A stretch of 64,000 nt of DNA from Flavobacterium sp. UBA2787. GTDB lineage: Bacteria; Bacteroidota; Bacteroidia; Flavobacteriales; Flavobacteriaceae. Below, one piece after another: positions 8,460 to 17,822 of the stretch. The position numbers were made by a program, and so were the translations under genes. Within the stretch, counting starts at the first letter, position 1; each line of letters opens with the position of its first letter. Under the pieces are notes generated by a model. That model searched no databases, was not told the origin of the DNA, and saw only the letters and a list, made by a program, of their open reading frames with translations. Location of the stretch: NCBI GenBank assembly GCA_002352205.1, contig DEHZ01000010.1:496245-560244 (forward strand). The letters are read 5' to 3'.

Positions 8460-8903
8460 TTAAATTATATCAATTTTAGGATTAATTTTCAACAGGTAAT
8501 TAACAAAAGCTTCTTTGTCTTTTGGTGAAACATAAAGGTCGTCAAACTTGTTGTAGTAAATATATAATCCGTTTTTATCCAAGGATGCTTTTAAAAGACT
8601 TTTGGAAACCCATCCATGTTGGTATTCAATTTTTCGAATGCTTTGAATGTCAATTTTACCGCGAATTGGTCCGGAGTTGTAGTGCAGAATTGTTTCGTTT
8701 ATGATGACATATTTAGTGTCGGCTATAATCCACAGTAAAAATAGTGCGGCTGCAAACATGATGGAACATGCGAATATATCGGCGGTTTTTAGATTTTCAT
8801 CTAAAATGATTAAAACGGCCGATATCAGTAAAATAAGTGGAAAACCAATAAGTATTATTTTCGTCAATGGATGTACAGCAGAATAAAATACTCTCGTCTT
8901 CAT
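8460..8903 (-). CDS. Membrane protein with a PH-like domain
   Basis: 147 residues from the chosen ATG at 8903; the frame opens at 8942, but the first 13 codons look like leader. Two adjacent membrane helices (about residues 14-36 and 43-63) are followed by a bacterial PH-like region with TKYVIINETILHYNSGPIRG and a second half ending in KEAFVNYLLKINP. The layout matches the short PH-domain membrane proteins common in Bacteroidota. Function unknown. Confidence 0.65.
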   Translation of the reverse strand: MKTRVFYSAVHPLTKIILIGFPLILLISAVLIILDENLKTADIFACSIMFAAALFLLWIIADTKYVIINETILHYNSGPIRGKIDIQSIRKIEYQHGWVSKSLLKASLDKNGLYIYYNKFDDLYVSPKDKEAFVNYLLKINPKIDII

Positions 8904-8996
8904 TTTTAAAAATTCAACATTTTTTGTGTTAAACAATAGCAACTTTATATAAAGAATACTTATTGTTATAATATGAATAATTCAAAATTACAACCA

Positions 8997-9515
8997 TTAT
9001 TCTATAACAATAATTTCTAATTGAGCCATAAAATCTTGTGCATCCTTTGATTTTACATCACCAATAAAAATAATTTGTAAAAAATTATTTTGACTTCGGA
9101 GTGTGGTTGATTCAAAGTCCAAACCATTTACTTTTGCAGTCGTTTGAATGGTTTCTGAAGCATTTTTGAATTTAATGTTTTTTTCAACCGCATTTTCAGG
9201 AGTTGCTCCCATTAGCCCATTTAATTTTTCAAAACCTTCTTGATTAATCGATTTAAGTAGATTTGATAAAGTTTCTTTATCTAATGTACTGATATATTCC
9301 ATCGGATAAATTGATTCATAGGCCAAAATAACCACGCCGTTTTGTTCGGTCATGTAGTTTATTTTTTCAATCGATAGTTCCTCTTTTTTAACGATGGTTT
9401 TGCTTTCTAATGCTTCTTCTGATAAATTGGTAACAAAAACAGATGGGTTTTCTGTTTGTCCCAAAACGGATGAATAGGTTAGAACGGAAAGCATCACAAT
9501 AAAAATCTTTTTCAT
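8997..9515 (-). CDS. Secreted hypothetical protein
   Basis: 172 residues with a signal peptide (cleavage after VLGQ, residue 20). The mature part is mixed alpha/beta with no cysteine and no catalytic motif that I can see. It lies about 90 nt upstream of the PH-domain gene on the same strand, so co-transcription is possible. Not recognised. Confidence 0.55.
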   Translation of the reverse strand: MKKIFIVMLSVLTYSSVLGQTENPSVFVTNLSEEALESKTIVKKEELSIEKINYMTEQNGVVILAYESIYPMEYISTLDKETLSNLLKSINQEGFEKLNGLMGATPENAVEKNIKFKNASETIQTTAKVNGLDFESTTLRSQNNFLQIIFIGDVKSKDAQDFMAQLEIIVIE

Positions 9516-9746
9516 AAAATTAAATTAAGGTTATATTTTTTTATCAAACAATTTACAACTGGTAAAGTAAAGAGTTTAGAACTTTTGATGAAATTATTTT
9601 TTTCAAATGTACTAACTTTTTATAGTTTTAAATGAAATATAAACTACTTACAATAAACCATTTAACCAAGAGGTGTAATTTTTCATTCTAAGTTTTCTTT
9701 ATTTCAAAAGTTAAAAATAGTATTTTTACGCTTAAATCACATTACT

Positions 9747-10586
9747 ATGGCAGAAATTAAATGGCAAACCGCAAAAGAATTTGAAGATATAACATACAAA
9801 AAGTGCAATGGCGTTGCCCGAATCGCTTTTAACCGACCGGAAGTCCGCAATGCTTTTCGTCCGAAAACGACCGCCGAATTGTATCAGGCATTTTATGATG
9901 CTCAGGAAGATACCTCGATTGGCGTAGTTTTACTTTCCGCAGAAGGACCATCCCCAAAAGACGGCGTTTATTCGTTTTGTAGTGGTGGCGATCAACGTGC
10001 TCGTGGTCATCAAGGTTATGTGGGCGATGATGGCATGCACCGTTTAAACATCTTGGAAGTGCAACGATTGATTCGTTTTATGCCAAAAGCCGTGATTGCC
10101 GTTGTTCCCGGATGGGCAGTTGGTGGCGGTCACAGTTTGCACGTGGTATGCGATTTGACGTTAGCCAGTAAAGAACACGCGATTTTTAAACAAACCGATG
10201 CTGATGTAACGAGTTTTGATGGTGGTTATGGTTCTGCTTATTTGGCCAAGATGGTCGGACAGAAAAAAGCTCGAGAAATTTTCTTTTTAGGAAGAAACTA
10301 TTCGGCACAAGAAGCATTTGAAATGGGAATGGTAAATGCCGTGATTCCGCATGACGAATTAGAAGATACAGCTTATGAATGGGCTCAGGAGATTTTAGCG
10401 AAATCACCAACATCTATTAAAATGCTGAAATTTGCAATGAATCTAACGGATGACGGAATGGTGGGTCAACAAGTTTTTGCCGGCGAAGCCACTCGTTTAG
10501 CCTATATGACCGAAGAAGCAAAAGAAGGAAGAAATGCCTTTTTGGAAAAAAGAAAGCCTAACTTTGAGAAAAAATGGATTCCATAA
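9747..10586 (+). CDS. menB: 1,4-dihydroxy-2-naphthoyl-CoA synthase (MenB)
   Basis: 279 residues, the normal length. It cyclises o-succinylbenzoyl-CoA to 1,4-dihydroxy-2-naphthoyl-CoA in menaquinone synthesis in the cytosol. The crotonase fold shows the CoA/oxyanion motif CSGGDQ (78-83), the second oxyanion loop GWAVGGGHS (122-130) and the MenB-specific TDADVTSFDGGYGSAY (150-165). The C-terminal basic end (KRKPNFEKKW) is typical. It heads a same-strand run with two PH-domain genes, menA, a hydrolase and menC, so one pathway is concentrated here. Confidence 0.95.
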   Translation: MAEIKWQTAKEFEDITYKKCNGVARIAFNRPEVRNAFRPKTTAELYQAFYDAQEDTSIGVVLLSAEGPSPKDGVYSFCSGGDQRARGHQGYVGDDGMHRLNILEVQRLIRFMPKAVIAVVPGWAVGGGHSLHVVCDLTLASKEHAIFKQTDADVTSFDGGYGSAYLAKMVGQKKAREIFFLGRNYSAQEAFEMGMVNAVIPHDELEDTAYEWAQEILAKSPTSIKMLKFAMNLTDDGMVGQQVFAGEATRLAYMTEEAKEGRNAFLEKRKPNFEKKWIP

Positions 10587-10606
10587 TCCTTTAAAATACA
10601 TCTACT

Positions 10607-11236
10607 TTGGAAGAATTTACAAATTCAACGGTTTCATTTGATTCGTTGCCAAAATTTGAATCGGTTCCGTTTAAACCGTTAAACAAGAATTATTTGAATG
10701 TTGTGTATATCAGCAACGCTATATTTTCTGTTTTTCTGGCGACGGGACTTACTTTTCTATTAATTTTTAATGATTTCTTCAGCGATAATGTTATCGTTTG
10801 GGTTGCAATTTTGCTTGCAATCATTGCTTTGCTGTTTTGGACTTCAACGATTAGTTTTAGAAAAAAGGGGTATGCTCTTCGGGAGAAAGATATTTTATTT
10901 CGTAAGGGAATTTTATCAACCACAACAACGGTGATTCCGTTTAACCGAATTCAGCACGTTGCTTTATACGAAGGTGTTTTTTCGAGAATGTATCAGTTAA
11001 GTGAATTACAAGTCTACACCGCCGGCGGAAGCAGCAGCGACTTACATATTCCGGGTTTGCCGAAAGAAGAAGCCGAGAGCATCAAATCGTTTTTGTTGAA
11101 TAAAATTACTGTGTTGGAGAAAGAATCGGTTGAATTGACTTCAAAATTGGAAGAAACTTCTTCAGAAGATATTCAATTTGAACATCAATCTGCTAAATTG
11201 CCTGAATCGGATACAGAAAACGAAACTAAGAACTAA
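10607..11236 (+). CDS. PH-domain membrane protein, YdbS-like
   Basis: 209 residues with two membrane helices (about residues 36-58 and 64-84), then a bacterial PH domain (YALREKDILFRKGILSTTTT onward) with the family-typical TVIPFNRIQHV and LQVYTAGGSSSDLHIPGL. The start is TTG at 10607, 20 nt after menB; no ATG exists before the PH domain. The tail (residues 165-209) is acidic and probably disordered. YdbS and YdbT homologues occur as adjacent pairs; a role in envelope or polyamine-export physiology has been proposed for firmicute relatives, but the function here is unknown. Confidence 0.75.
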   Translation: MEEFTNSTVSFDSLPKFESVPFKPLNKNYLNVVYISNAIFSVFLATGLTFLLIFNDFFSDNVIVWVAILLAIIALLFWTSTISFRKKGYALREKDILFRKGILSTTTTVIPFNRIQHVALYEGVFSRMYQLSELQVYTAGGSSSDLHIPGLPKEEAESIKSFLLNKITVLEKESVELTSKLEETSSEDIQFEHQSAKLPESDTENETKN

Positions 11237-11237
11237 C

Positions 11238-12743
11238 ATGCCATCATTCGATTTTAGTCAGCCACAAAGACAATCGGTCAAAGGAATTACGATTATGTTT
11301 GCCGATACGTTGCAAGGCATTATTCGAAGTCTTTGGGTGCCACTTTTGTTGATCATCTACCGTTTTGATTGGGATAAATTACTTTATTTTATCATTGGTT
11401 TGGTGGTTTTGATGATGATCATTGGCGTAATCGCTTATTTAAAATACATCAATTTTACTTTTTTCTTAGATGAATCCAAAGAGGAATTTGTGATTCAGAA
11501 GGGCGTGATTTCCAAAAATAAGATTACGATTCAATTAGATAAAATTCAGCAAGTAAATATTAATCAGTCGGTTATTCAAAAATTAGTTGGCGTATATAGT
11601 GTGGATATTGATACGGCCGGAAGCGATAAAAAAGAAGCCAGCATTCGTGCGGTTGACAACCAAGTGGCGTTGCATTTGAAAAATAAATTGCTCTCTTTTG
11701 AAAAAAATACTGAAGGTATTTCATCCGAAGAAGAAAGCATCGAACCCAATAAACCGTTTTTAAAAATCAGCTTTTTGACGCTTTTGAAAGTTGGAATTAC
11801 TTCCAATTACGGAAGAAGCATAGCCTTATTGATTGGTTTTATTGGTACGTTATACGGCGGTTTTCAAGATGTTGTCACCTCATTTGAAGTAGATGAAGAC
11901 GAAGTCAACGGTTTAGTCGATCAAGGTATGGGCTATTTTTCGATTTCCTTTTTTTTAATGGCGATTTTGGTTTTGGTGCTTTTAATTAATTTAGTTCGAA
12001 CGGTTGTCAAGTTCTTCGATTATCAAATGGTGGTTCAACGAAAAGCATTGGCGATTAATTTCGGATTATTTGCTAAAAAGAATACGTTACTCAAACCGTC
12101 GAAAGTTCAAATTACGACGTATAGCCAGAATTTTTTTCAGCGAAAGCTTAATTTAATTGATTTAAAATTAAAGCAAGCTTCGTCCTCCGATGTGGTAGAT
12201 GAGGAGGGAAAAAGAAGCAATGCGATTGAAGTTCCGGGTTGCAGTAGAGTGGAGAAGGACGAAATCTTGAAAATGATTTTGAGCAAATTGCCTAAAACAG
12301 AACAGGTTTTTAAACCTAATTTCCGCTACTTAATTAAAGCGATTAGTTTGGGAATAATTGTGCCTTGCGTCATTTTCATCTGTTTGGGATTGTTTGTGTA
12401 TGAACCATTGCAAAACTATTTTCCATTGCTTTTGGCGTATATTTTAATGATTGGCATCATCGTATTTTTTCAATTTAGAAATTATAGATTGTTGTTGAGC
12501 AAAGATTTTATTGTGATAAAAAGCAATGCATGGGATGTTGAACATCAATTAATTGAACCGTTTAAAATTCAAGGGATTTCTACAAAACAATTTCTGTGGC
12601 ACAAGCGTTCGGATATTGTACATCTTACGTTTCACACGGCTGCGGGCGATTTAAAGTTCAAATTTGCGAATTACTCTTCGCTAAAACCGTGGATTAATTA
12701 TTGGCTTTACGAAGTTGAACGAGCCGATCGAAATTGGATGTAA
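11238..12743 (+). CDS. PH-domain membrane protein, YdbT-like
   Basis: 501 residues from ATG 11238, one nucleotide after the YdbS-like stop (TAACATG), so translation is probably coupled. There are repeated units of paired membrane helices plus a PH domain: PH1 near residues 75-165 (FVIQKGVISKNKITIQLDKI), PH2 near 275-360 (RKALAINFGLFAKKNTLLKP) and PH3 near 420-495. The frame extends upstream into the previous gene, but the tight junction favours this start. It should act with its neighbour as a membrane pair. Confidence 0.8.
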   Translation: MPSFDFSQPQRQSVKGITIMFADTLQGIIRSLWVPLLLIIYRFDWDKLLYFIIGLVVLMMIIGVIAYLKYINFTFFLDESKEEFVIQKGVISKNKITIQLDKIQQVNINQSVIQKLVGVYSVDIDTAGSDKKEASIRAVDNQVALHLKNKLLSFEKNTEGISSEEESIEPNKPFLKISFLTLLKVGITSNYGRSIALLIGFIGTLYGGFQDVVTSFEVDEDEVNGLVDQGMGYFSISFFLMAILVLVLLINLVRTVVKFFDYQMVVQRKALAINFGLFAKKNTLLKPSKVQITTYSQNFFQRKLNLIDLKLKQASSSDVVDEEGKRSNAIEVPGCSRVEKDEILKMILSKLPKTEQVFKPNFRYLIKAISLGIIVPCVIFICLGLFVYEPLQNYFPLLLAYILMIGIIVFFQFRNYRLLLSKDFIVIKSNAWDVEHQLIEPFKIQGISTKQFLWHKRSDIVHLTFHTAAGDLKFKFANYSSLKPWINYWLYEVERADRNWM

Positions 12744-12759
12744 ATCACTAAATTTCCCT

Positions 12760-12767
12760 TACCTTTG
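12760..12767 (+). promoter_or_regulatory. -7 box TACCTTTG of menA
   Basis: An exact TAnnTTTG match 20 nt before the menA ATG, so menA can be transcribed on its own even though it lies 45 nt after the preceding gene. Confidence 0.6.
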
Positions 12768-12787
12768 CAGAATAAAATTTTATAAAA

Positions 12788-13729
12788 ATGAAGCATTGGA
12801 TTGAAGCCGCAAGAGTTAGAACTTTACCTCTGTCAGTATCCGGAATTTTGGTTGGAAGTTTTTACGCTTTGTCAAAACCAACCGAAAATGTACTTACGCC
12901 TACACAAGTTTTTAGTTGGACAATTTTTGGGTTGTTGATGTTAACAACAATCGGTTTGCAGGTTTTATCCAATTTTGCAAATGATTATGGCGATGGAGTA
13001 AAAGGTACCGATAATGAAGACAGAATCGGTCCGAAACGAGCTTTACAAAGTGGTGTAATTTCTCCAGCCGCAATGAAAAGAGCAATCATCATCACAGCAA
13101 CTTTGACTTTTATTTCAGCAGTTTTGTTGATTTATGTCGCATTCGGATTAGAAAACTTCTATTATTCACTTATCTTTTTAGTGTTGGGAATTGTTGCCAT
13201 TGCTTCGGCGATTCGCTATACTGTGGGTAAAAATGCTTATGGTTATCAAGGTTATGGCGATATTTTTGTATTCTTTTTCTTCGGATTAGTAAGTACTTAT
13301 GGTTCTTATTTTATGTTTTCTAAAGTCATCGATTGGTATTTGTTATTACCGGCCATTGCCATCGGATTTTTAAGCGTTGGTGTGCTCAATTTGAACAATA
13401 TGCGAGATGAGTTTTCAGATAAAAAAGCCGGAAAGAATACAATTGTAGTAAAAATTGGTGGAGCAAAAGCCAGACAGTATCATTATTTCTTAGTGATTAC
13501 AGCGATGCTTTTATTGTTGGTTTTTGGTATTTTACAGCATTTTGCGATTGATCAATACATTTATTTGATTGTTTTTCTTCCGATTATTAGTCATTTACTT
13601 CGTGTGAAAAGAACAGTAAATCCAGCTGATTTAGATCCGGAATTGAAACGTTTGGCAATTAGTACTTTTATGGTTTCGCTATTGTTGTCGCTGTGTTTGA
13701 TTTATTTTATCTCTGATATAATTGTATAA
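12788..13729 (+). CDS. menA: 1,4-dihydroxy-2-naphthoate polyprenyltransferase (MenA)
   Basis: 313 residues, all-helical membrane protein with about eight to nine segments. It attaches the polyprenyl tail to 1,4-dihydroxy-2-naphthoate, giving demethylmenaquinone. The first UbiA-family Asp-rich motif is NFANDYGDGVKGTDNEDR (about residues 64-81) and the second is NNMRDEFSDKKAGKNT (about 204-219). The opening WIEAARVRTLPLSVSG is typical of MenA. It follows menB and the PH pair and precedes menC. Confidence 0.95.
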   Translation: MKHWIEAARVRTLPLSVSGILVGSFYALSKPTENVLTPTQVFSWTIFGLLMLTTIGLQVLSNFANDYGDGVKGTDNEDRIGPKRALQSGVISPAAMKRAIIITATLTFISAVLLIYVAFGLENFYYSLIFLVLGIVAIASAIRYTVGKNAYGYQGYGDIFVFFFFGLVSTYGSYFMFSKVIDWYLLLPAIAIGFLSVGVLNLNNMRDEFSDKKAGKNTIVVKIGGAKARQYHYFLVITAMLLLLVFGILQHFAIDQYIYLIVFLPIISHLLRVKRTVNPADLDPELKRLAISTFMVSLLLSLCLIYFISDIIV

Positions 13730-13748
13730 TAATTAAATTTTTATTGCT

Positions 13749-14426
13749 ATGAAAATTACATTTTACGGTCATTCATCTTTAGGAATTGAAGTTAACGGAA
13801 ATCACATTCTAGTGGACCCATTTATTTCAGGAAATCCAAAAGCTTCTCATATTGATATTCATTCGTTGAAAGCTGATTTTATATTGTTGACACATGCTCA
13901 TCAAGATCATATTTTGGATGTGGAAGCCATTGCAAAACGCACCAATGCAGTAATTGTTTCTAATTGGGAAATTGCTACTTATTACGGAAATAAAGGCTTT
14001 CAGAACCATCCGATGAATCACGGCGGAAGTTGGGATTTTGAGTTTGGGAAAGTAAAATATGTCAACGCTATTCATTCCAGTTCTTTCCCTGATGGAACGT
14101 ATGGCGGAAATCCGGGCGGATTTGTGATTGAAGGCGAACACAAAAACATTTACATTTCCGGTGATACGGCTTTAACGATGGATATGAAGTTAATTCCGCT
14201 TCGCACGAAGTTGGATTTAGCGATTCTTCCTATTGGAAGCAATTTTACAATGGATGTAGAAGATGCCATTACTGCTTCTGACTTTGTTGAATGTGATAAA
14301 GTGTTAGGCGTTCACTACGATACATTCGGTTATATCGAAATCAATCACGAAGAAGCGATTAAAAAATTCTTTAACAGTGGAAAAGACTTGATGTTGTTGA
14401 AAATTGGGGATTTTATTGAGTTGTAA
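13749..14426 (+). CDS. Metal-dependent hydrolase, UPF0173 family
   Basis: 225 residues, metallo-beta-lactamase fold, cytosolic. The zinc motif is HAHQDH (His49, His51, Asp53, His54), with a later Gly-Asp (YISGDTALT near 135) and a His (VLGVHYDTF near 190) as further ligands. UPF0173 members are widespread, with unsettled substrates. It sits between menA and menC, only 3 nt before menC, so it is co-transcribed with menaquinone genes. A thioesterase-like step is a speculation I cannot support from sequence. Confidence 0.85.
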   Translation: MKITFYGHSSLGIEVNGNHILVDPFISGNPKASHIDIHSLKADFILLTHAHQDHILDVEAIAKRTNAVIVSNWEIATYYGNKGFQNHPMNHGGSWDFEFGKVKYVNAIHSSSFPDGTYGGNPGGFVIEGEHKNIYISGDTALTMDMKLIPLRTKLDLAILPIGSNFTMDVEDAITASDFVECDKVLGVHYDTFGYIEINHEEAIKKFFNSGKDLMLLKIGDFIEL

Positions 14427-14429
14427 TTC

Positions 14430-15473
14430 TTGAAAGCTTCTTACCACAAATATATTTTAGACTTCAAAAGACCTTCCGGTACTTCGAGAGGCGTTTTAAC
14501 CCAAAAAGAAACTTGGTTTATCATCTTGGAAAAAGACGGTAAAAAAGGAATAGGCGAGTGTGGCATTTTGCGAACATTAAGCATTGATGACCGAGCCGAT
14601 TATGAAGAAAAATTGAAATGGGTTTGTCAAAACATTCATTTGGGTGTGGATGAACTTTGGGAAAATTTGATCGAATTTCCGTCGATTCAATTTGGAATTG
14701 AAGTGGCTTTTTTGTCTTTAGAAAGTGAAAATCCGTTTGAATTATTTCCTTCTGAATTTACTTCCGGTCAAAAAAATATGGAAATTAATGGATTGGTTTG
14801 GATGGGCGAGGAGTCGTTTATGAAAGCTCAAATTGAAGAGAAATTAGCACAAGGTTTTCGTTGTATAAAATTGAAAATCGGAGCCATCGATTTTGAAAAA
14901 GAGTTAGGATTATTGCGTTATATTCGTCAACATTTTGATGAAAAAACAATTGAAATTAGAGTCGATGCGAACGGTGCTTTTGATTCAAATGAAGCTTTAG
15001 ATAAATTAAATCAATTATCTGGTTTTAAATTGCATAGCATCGAACAGCCAATTGCAAAAAGCCATACTGACAGGATGGCAGAGCTGTGTAAAATCACCCC
15101 TTTGCCGATTGCTTTGGATGAAGAGTTAATTGGCGTGTTTTTATTGGAAGAAAAAAGGCAATTGCTTGAAAAAATTAAGCCTCAATTCATCATTTTGAAG
15201 CCAAGTTTGGTGGGTGGTTTACGAGGTACAAAAGAGTGGATTGATGTTGCTGAATCGCTTCAAATTGATTGGTGGATTACATCAGCCTTAGAAAGTAATA
15301 TTGGATTGAATGCGATTGCTCAATGGACGTTTACACTTCAAAATCCGATGCCGCAAGGTTTGGGTACCGGAGGACTTTATACCAACAATTTTGATTGTCC
15401 ACTGGAAGTTGTCAATGGAAAATTAAATTATAATCCTTCTTTGAATTGGGATGTGAATCAGCTGAACTTATAG
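14430..15473 (+). CDS. menC: o-succinylbenzoate synthase (MenC)
   Basis: 347 residues, enolase superfamily, dehydrates SHCHC to o-succinylbenzoate. The Lys pair KLKIG (about residues 147-151) and the metal-ligand carboxylates in IRVDANGAF (about 176-184), HSIEQP and ALDEELI are visible, followed by the opposing Lys in FIILKPSLVGG (about 253-263). The start is TTG at 14430, 3 nt after the upstream stop; MKASYHKYILDFKRPSGTSR aligns with the usual MenC N-terminus. This is the second TTG start in this block. Confidence 0.93.
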   Translation: MKASYHKYILDFKRPSGTSRGVLTQKETWFIILEKDGKKGIGECGILRTLSIDDRADYEEKLKWVCQNIHLGVDELWENLIEFPSIQFGIEVAFLSLESENPFELFPSEFTSGQKNMEINGLVWMGEESFMKAQIEEKLAQGFRCIKLKIGAIDFEKELGLLRYIRQHFDEKTIEIRVDANGAFDSNEALDKLNQLSGFKLHSIEQPIAKSHTDRMAELCKITPLPIALDEELIGVFLLEEKRQLLEKIKPQFIILKPSLVGGLRGTKEWIDVAESLQIDWWITSALESNIGLNAIAQWTFTLQNPMPQGLGTGGLYTNNFDCPLEVVNGKLNYNPSLNWDVNQLNL

Positions 15474-15474
15474 T

Positions 15475-15945
15475 TTACTTGGCTAAGTATTTATTCAATG
15501 AATCTTTGGCTTGCTCTCTGATTGTATTTCGCATAAAAGGTGTCCAACCCAGTAAATAACCTTTTAAACCTAATGCCATTCCGCTCCATTTCCACAAACT
15601 AAACGAATCGGTGTGTTTGATGATTAAACCGTCTTGAAATTTGAATTTTGCATAGATTTCGTTAACGACTTTTCGATTGGTTTTGCTGAAATTATAAGTT
15701 GCAATCCATTTGGCTGTACCATTTTTCTTCGAACTTTTTAAATCGAAAAATTCAATGGATAAGTTTCCTTTGCTTCGCTCGATGAGCATCTTCCACATCG
15801 CACACACTTCGTCATGATTGAGTTTACCAAACGCCGGATCAGAGAAAGTGGCTTCGGGATGGTAGCATTCGGCCATCGACTTGGCATCGAGTTTGCTGAA
15901 AGAATCATAGAATTTTAGTAGGACATTATGGGTTGTATGTATCAT
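15475..15945 (-). CDS. SnoaL/NTF2-like family protein
   Basis: 156 residues, no signal peptide. The cone-shaped NTF2-like fold is suggested by LLKFYDSFSKLDAKSMAECY (residues 9-28), then HPEATFSDPAFGKL and a polar beta-sheet half with FQDGLIIKHTDSFSLWKW (about 108-125). Relatives include isomerases and small-ligand-binding proteins, so the substrate is open. It overlaps the 3' end of the upstream lipoprotein gene by 20 nt and converges on menC with a 1-nt gap. Confidence 0.75.
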   Translation of the reverse strand: MIHTTHNVLLKFYDSFSKLDAKSMAECYHPEATFSDPAFGKLNHDEVCAMWKMLIERSKGNLSIEFFDLKSSKKNGTAKWIATYNFSKTNRKVVNEIYAKFKFQDGLIIKHTDSFSLWKWSGMALGLKGYLLGWTPFMRNTIREQAKDSLNKYLAK

Positions 15946-16405
15946 TCCAGTCTTTTGTGGTTATGGCTGTTATTTTGTTTTCGTCGTTAATTGAGACTCT
16001 TAATTCTTTAATTTTATATTTCTTTTCGTACTCACATTTGTATCTGAAAACCGTATATTTATCTTCATCATAACGAATGGCTTCCACTAATTTCATATCT
16101 TGAAACTGACCAAAAACACGTAAAATGTTTTGACATGTCATTGCGATTTTATCTTTGTTGATTTTTTTCAACACTTCTTCTGTCGCTTCTTCTTTAGTGA
16201 AAGGTTTAAAAGCAGAAGAATTACATGTCATTAACACTCGTTTACCTAATTCGTAAGAACGATTTTTCTTAAAAGAATTGACTTCGTTTATGTTGAGTTT
16301 TACAAACTCGGGTTTTTTTTCTTCTTTGGCTGTTGAAGAGGAAGTATTACCCGATTTACAGCCAATTAGCAAGACTAAAGAGCATAATAGGGCGATTTTT
16401 TTCAT
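15926..16405 (-). CDS. Hypothetical lipoprotein
   Basis: 159 residues with a clear lipobox (LLIGC, Cys16) followed by a Ser/Thr/Lys linker. The mature domain is Lys-rich alpha/beta, without recognised catalytic residues. It lies one nucleotide downstream of the M23 peptidase gene and overlaps the SnoaL-like gene, so the three form an operon. Confidence 0.65.
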   Translation of the reverse strand: MKKIALLCSLVLLIGCKSGNTSSSTAKEEKKPEFVKLNINEVNSFKKNRSYELGKRVLMTCNSSAFKPFTKEEATEEVLKKINKDKIAMTCQNILRVFGQFQDMKLVEAIRYDEDKYTVFRYKCEYEKKYKIKELRVSINDENKITAITTKDWNDTYNP

Positions 16406-16406
16406 C

Positions 16407-17084
16407 TTAAATTTTTAATAATAAATTGGGGTTCGGACAATTGTTTTTGTAAAAATCCAAGTCCTTTTCACTGCAAACACCTGGATAATCACCTTGATAT
16501 TCTCCTATGTTATTAATGATTTGGAAATGCAAATGAGCAGCATAATCTCCATTTACGTTTGCGTTTCCTAAGGTGGCTATTTTATCCCCTTTTTTTAACG
16601 GTTGATTAATTTTTAGCAAAGCTAAACTTTCTAACGAAAGATGTCCATAAAGCGTATAAAATTCACAATTTTTTAACGTATGCTTGATAATGATGGTTGG
16701 ACCATAATCGCCTAATGCGTTATTGTTTTGAAAACTATGAATAACACCGTCCAAAGCGGCTAAAACTGATGTTCCTGCTTTAATCCATAAATCTAAACCA
16801 ATGTGAATATTTCTTTCAGAAGAAGTATCTAACGAATTAAAAATTGAACTTCTTTGGTATAAATTTCGTTTTTCCATATAACCACCATAGGCTACTTTAC
16901 CTTGATTTTTGGATAAATAATTTGTGATGAATGCTTCATACTCATCGGCTGTTTGAGGTTTGTGATTTTTTAATTCATTAGAATTTACAGACAAATCTAA
17001 GGGAACATAATCTGTATAAGGGATGGAGGTGTCAATAACTCTCACATCACTTTGTTGGGATAAAATTTCTTCTAGTGAATTCAT
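16407..17084 (-). CDS. M23-family metallopeptidase (LytM fold)
   Basis: 225 residues. Zinc ligands of the LytM/M23 fold are His94 and Asp98 (HIGLDLW) and His186 (HLHFQ, with His184 as catalytic partner). A further His148 sits in YGHLS. The enzyme class cuts peptidoglycan cross-links. Unusually, there is no signal peptide or membrane helix at the N-terminus, so it may be cytosolic or exported by another route, or it may act on a non-wall substrate. First gene of a three-gene minus-strand operon. Confidence 0.85.
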   Translation of the reverse strand: MNSLEEILSQQSDVRVIDTSIPYTDYVPLDLSVNSNELKNHKPQTADEYEAFITNYLSKNQGKVAYGGYMEKRNLYQRSSIFNSLDTSSERNIHIGLDLWIKAGTSVLAALDGVIHSFQNNNALGDYGPTIIIKHTLKNCEFYTLYGHLSLESLALLKINQPLKKGDKIATLGNANVNGDYAAHLHFQIINNIGEYQGDYPGVCSEKDLDFYKNNCPNPNLLLKI

Positions 17085-17156
17085 TTTTCAAAGATACTCG
17101 CCCTTATTGTTTTATCTGTTAAATTGATTTTAAAATAATGATAATTAACAATCTTT

Positions 17157-17567
17157 TTACTTTTTGGTTGCCATCTTTCCTCCTAAATAAGCCATTGGAA
17201 GATAAGCCAATACTAAATCCAGTACATTAAACCACATTGGAGCAGGGAGCATAAATACATTCGCTATTCCGCCCAATAAGAAAAAAAAGCCAATGCCATA
17301 AGCAAACTTCATATGATGCGAAGCGGCTAATTTAGCAGCAAGAAAAGCTCCGATAAGTGTACCCAATGCATGAGCAAGAAAGGGAAAAATAAAATTTATA
17401 GGCTTAAACAAATGAATTGATGCTTTTAGTCCTTCAATAGTGGTAATATCTGCTCCCTCAGGAGGAGGAATGATTGAGCTGCTTATGCTAATCAAGGCCA
17501 TGTTGATAGTACTTCCTATAACAATTCCGATTACAACTGCTACGATATTCTTAAAAATTGGATTCAT
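17157..17567 (-). CDS. Integral membrane hypothetical protein
   Basis: 136 residues with four hydrophobic helices (about residues 6-30, 54-80, 87-107 and 110-128) and a short polar loop containing PPPEGADITT. Gly-rich helix faces resemble small bundle proteins. No family recognised. It is separated from the M23 gene by 72 nt on the same strand. Confidence 0.6.
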   Translation of the reverse strand: MNPIFKNIVAVVIGIVIGSTINMALISISSSIIPPPEGADITTIEGLKASIHLFKPINFIFPFLAHALGTLIGAFLAAKLAASHHMKFAYGIGFFFLLGGIANVFMLPAPMWFNVLDLVLAYLPMAYLGGKMATKK

Positions 17568-17822
17568 TTTTTACTATTTATTGGTTATTTTTCAAATTTA
17601 ATAAAAAAAAGTTTAGTAAATAGGCATCTTTCTACTATACATTACTACATCAAAATGAAAGAAACAGCATATTTTACATTGGTTTTGTGTTGTAGAATGA
17701 TTGTTTTGAGTGTAACAGCACTATATCGTTATAAAATTATGAATTGTATAGTTTTTATAGCTCATAATTTTTAATTCAAAAAAAAATAACAACTATTTTT
17801 ATGAATAACAAAAACTGAATTT

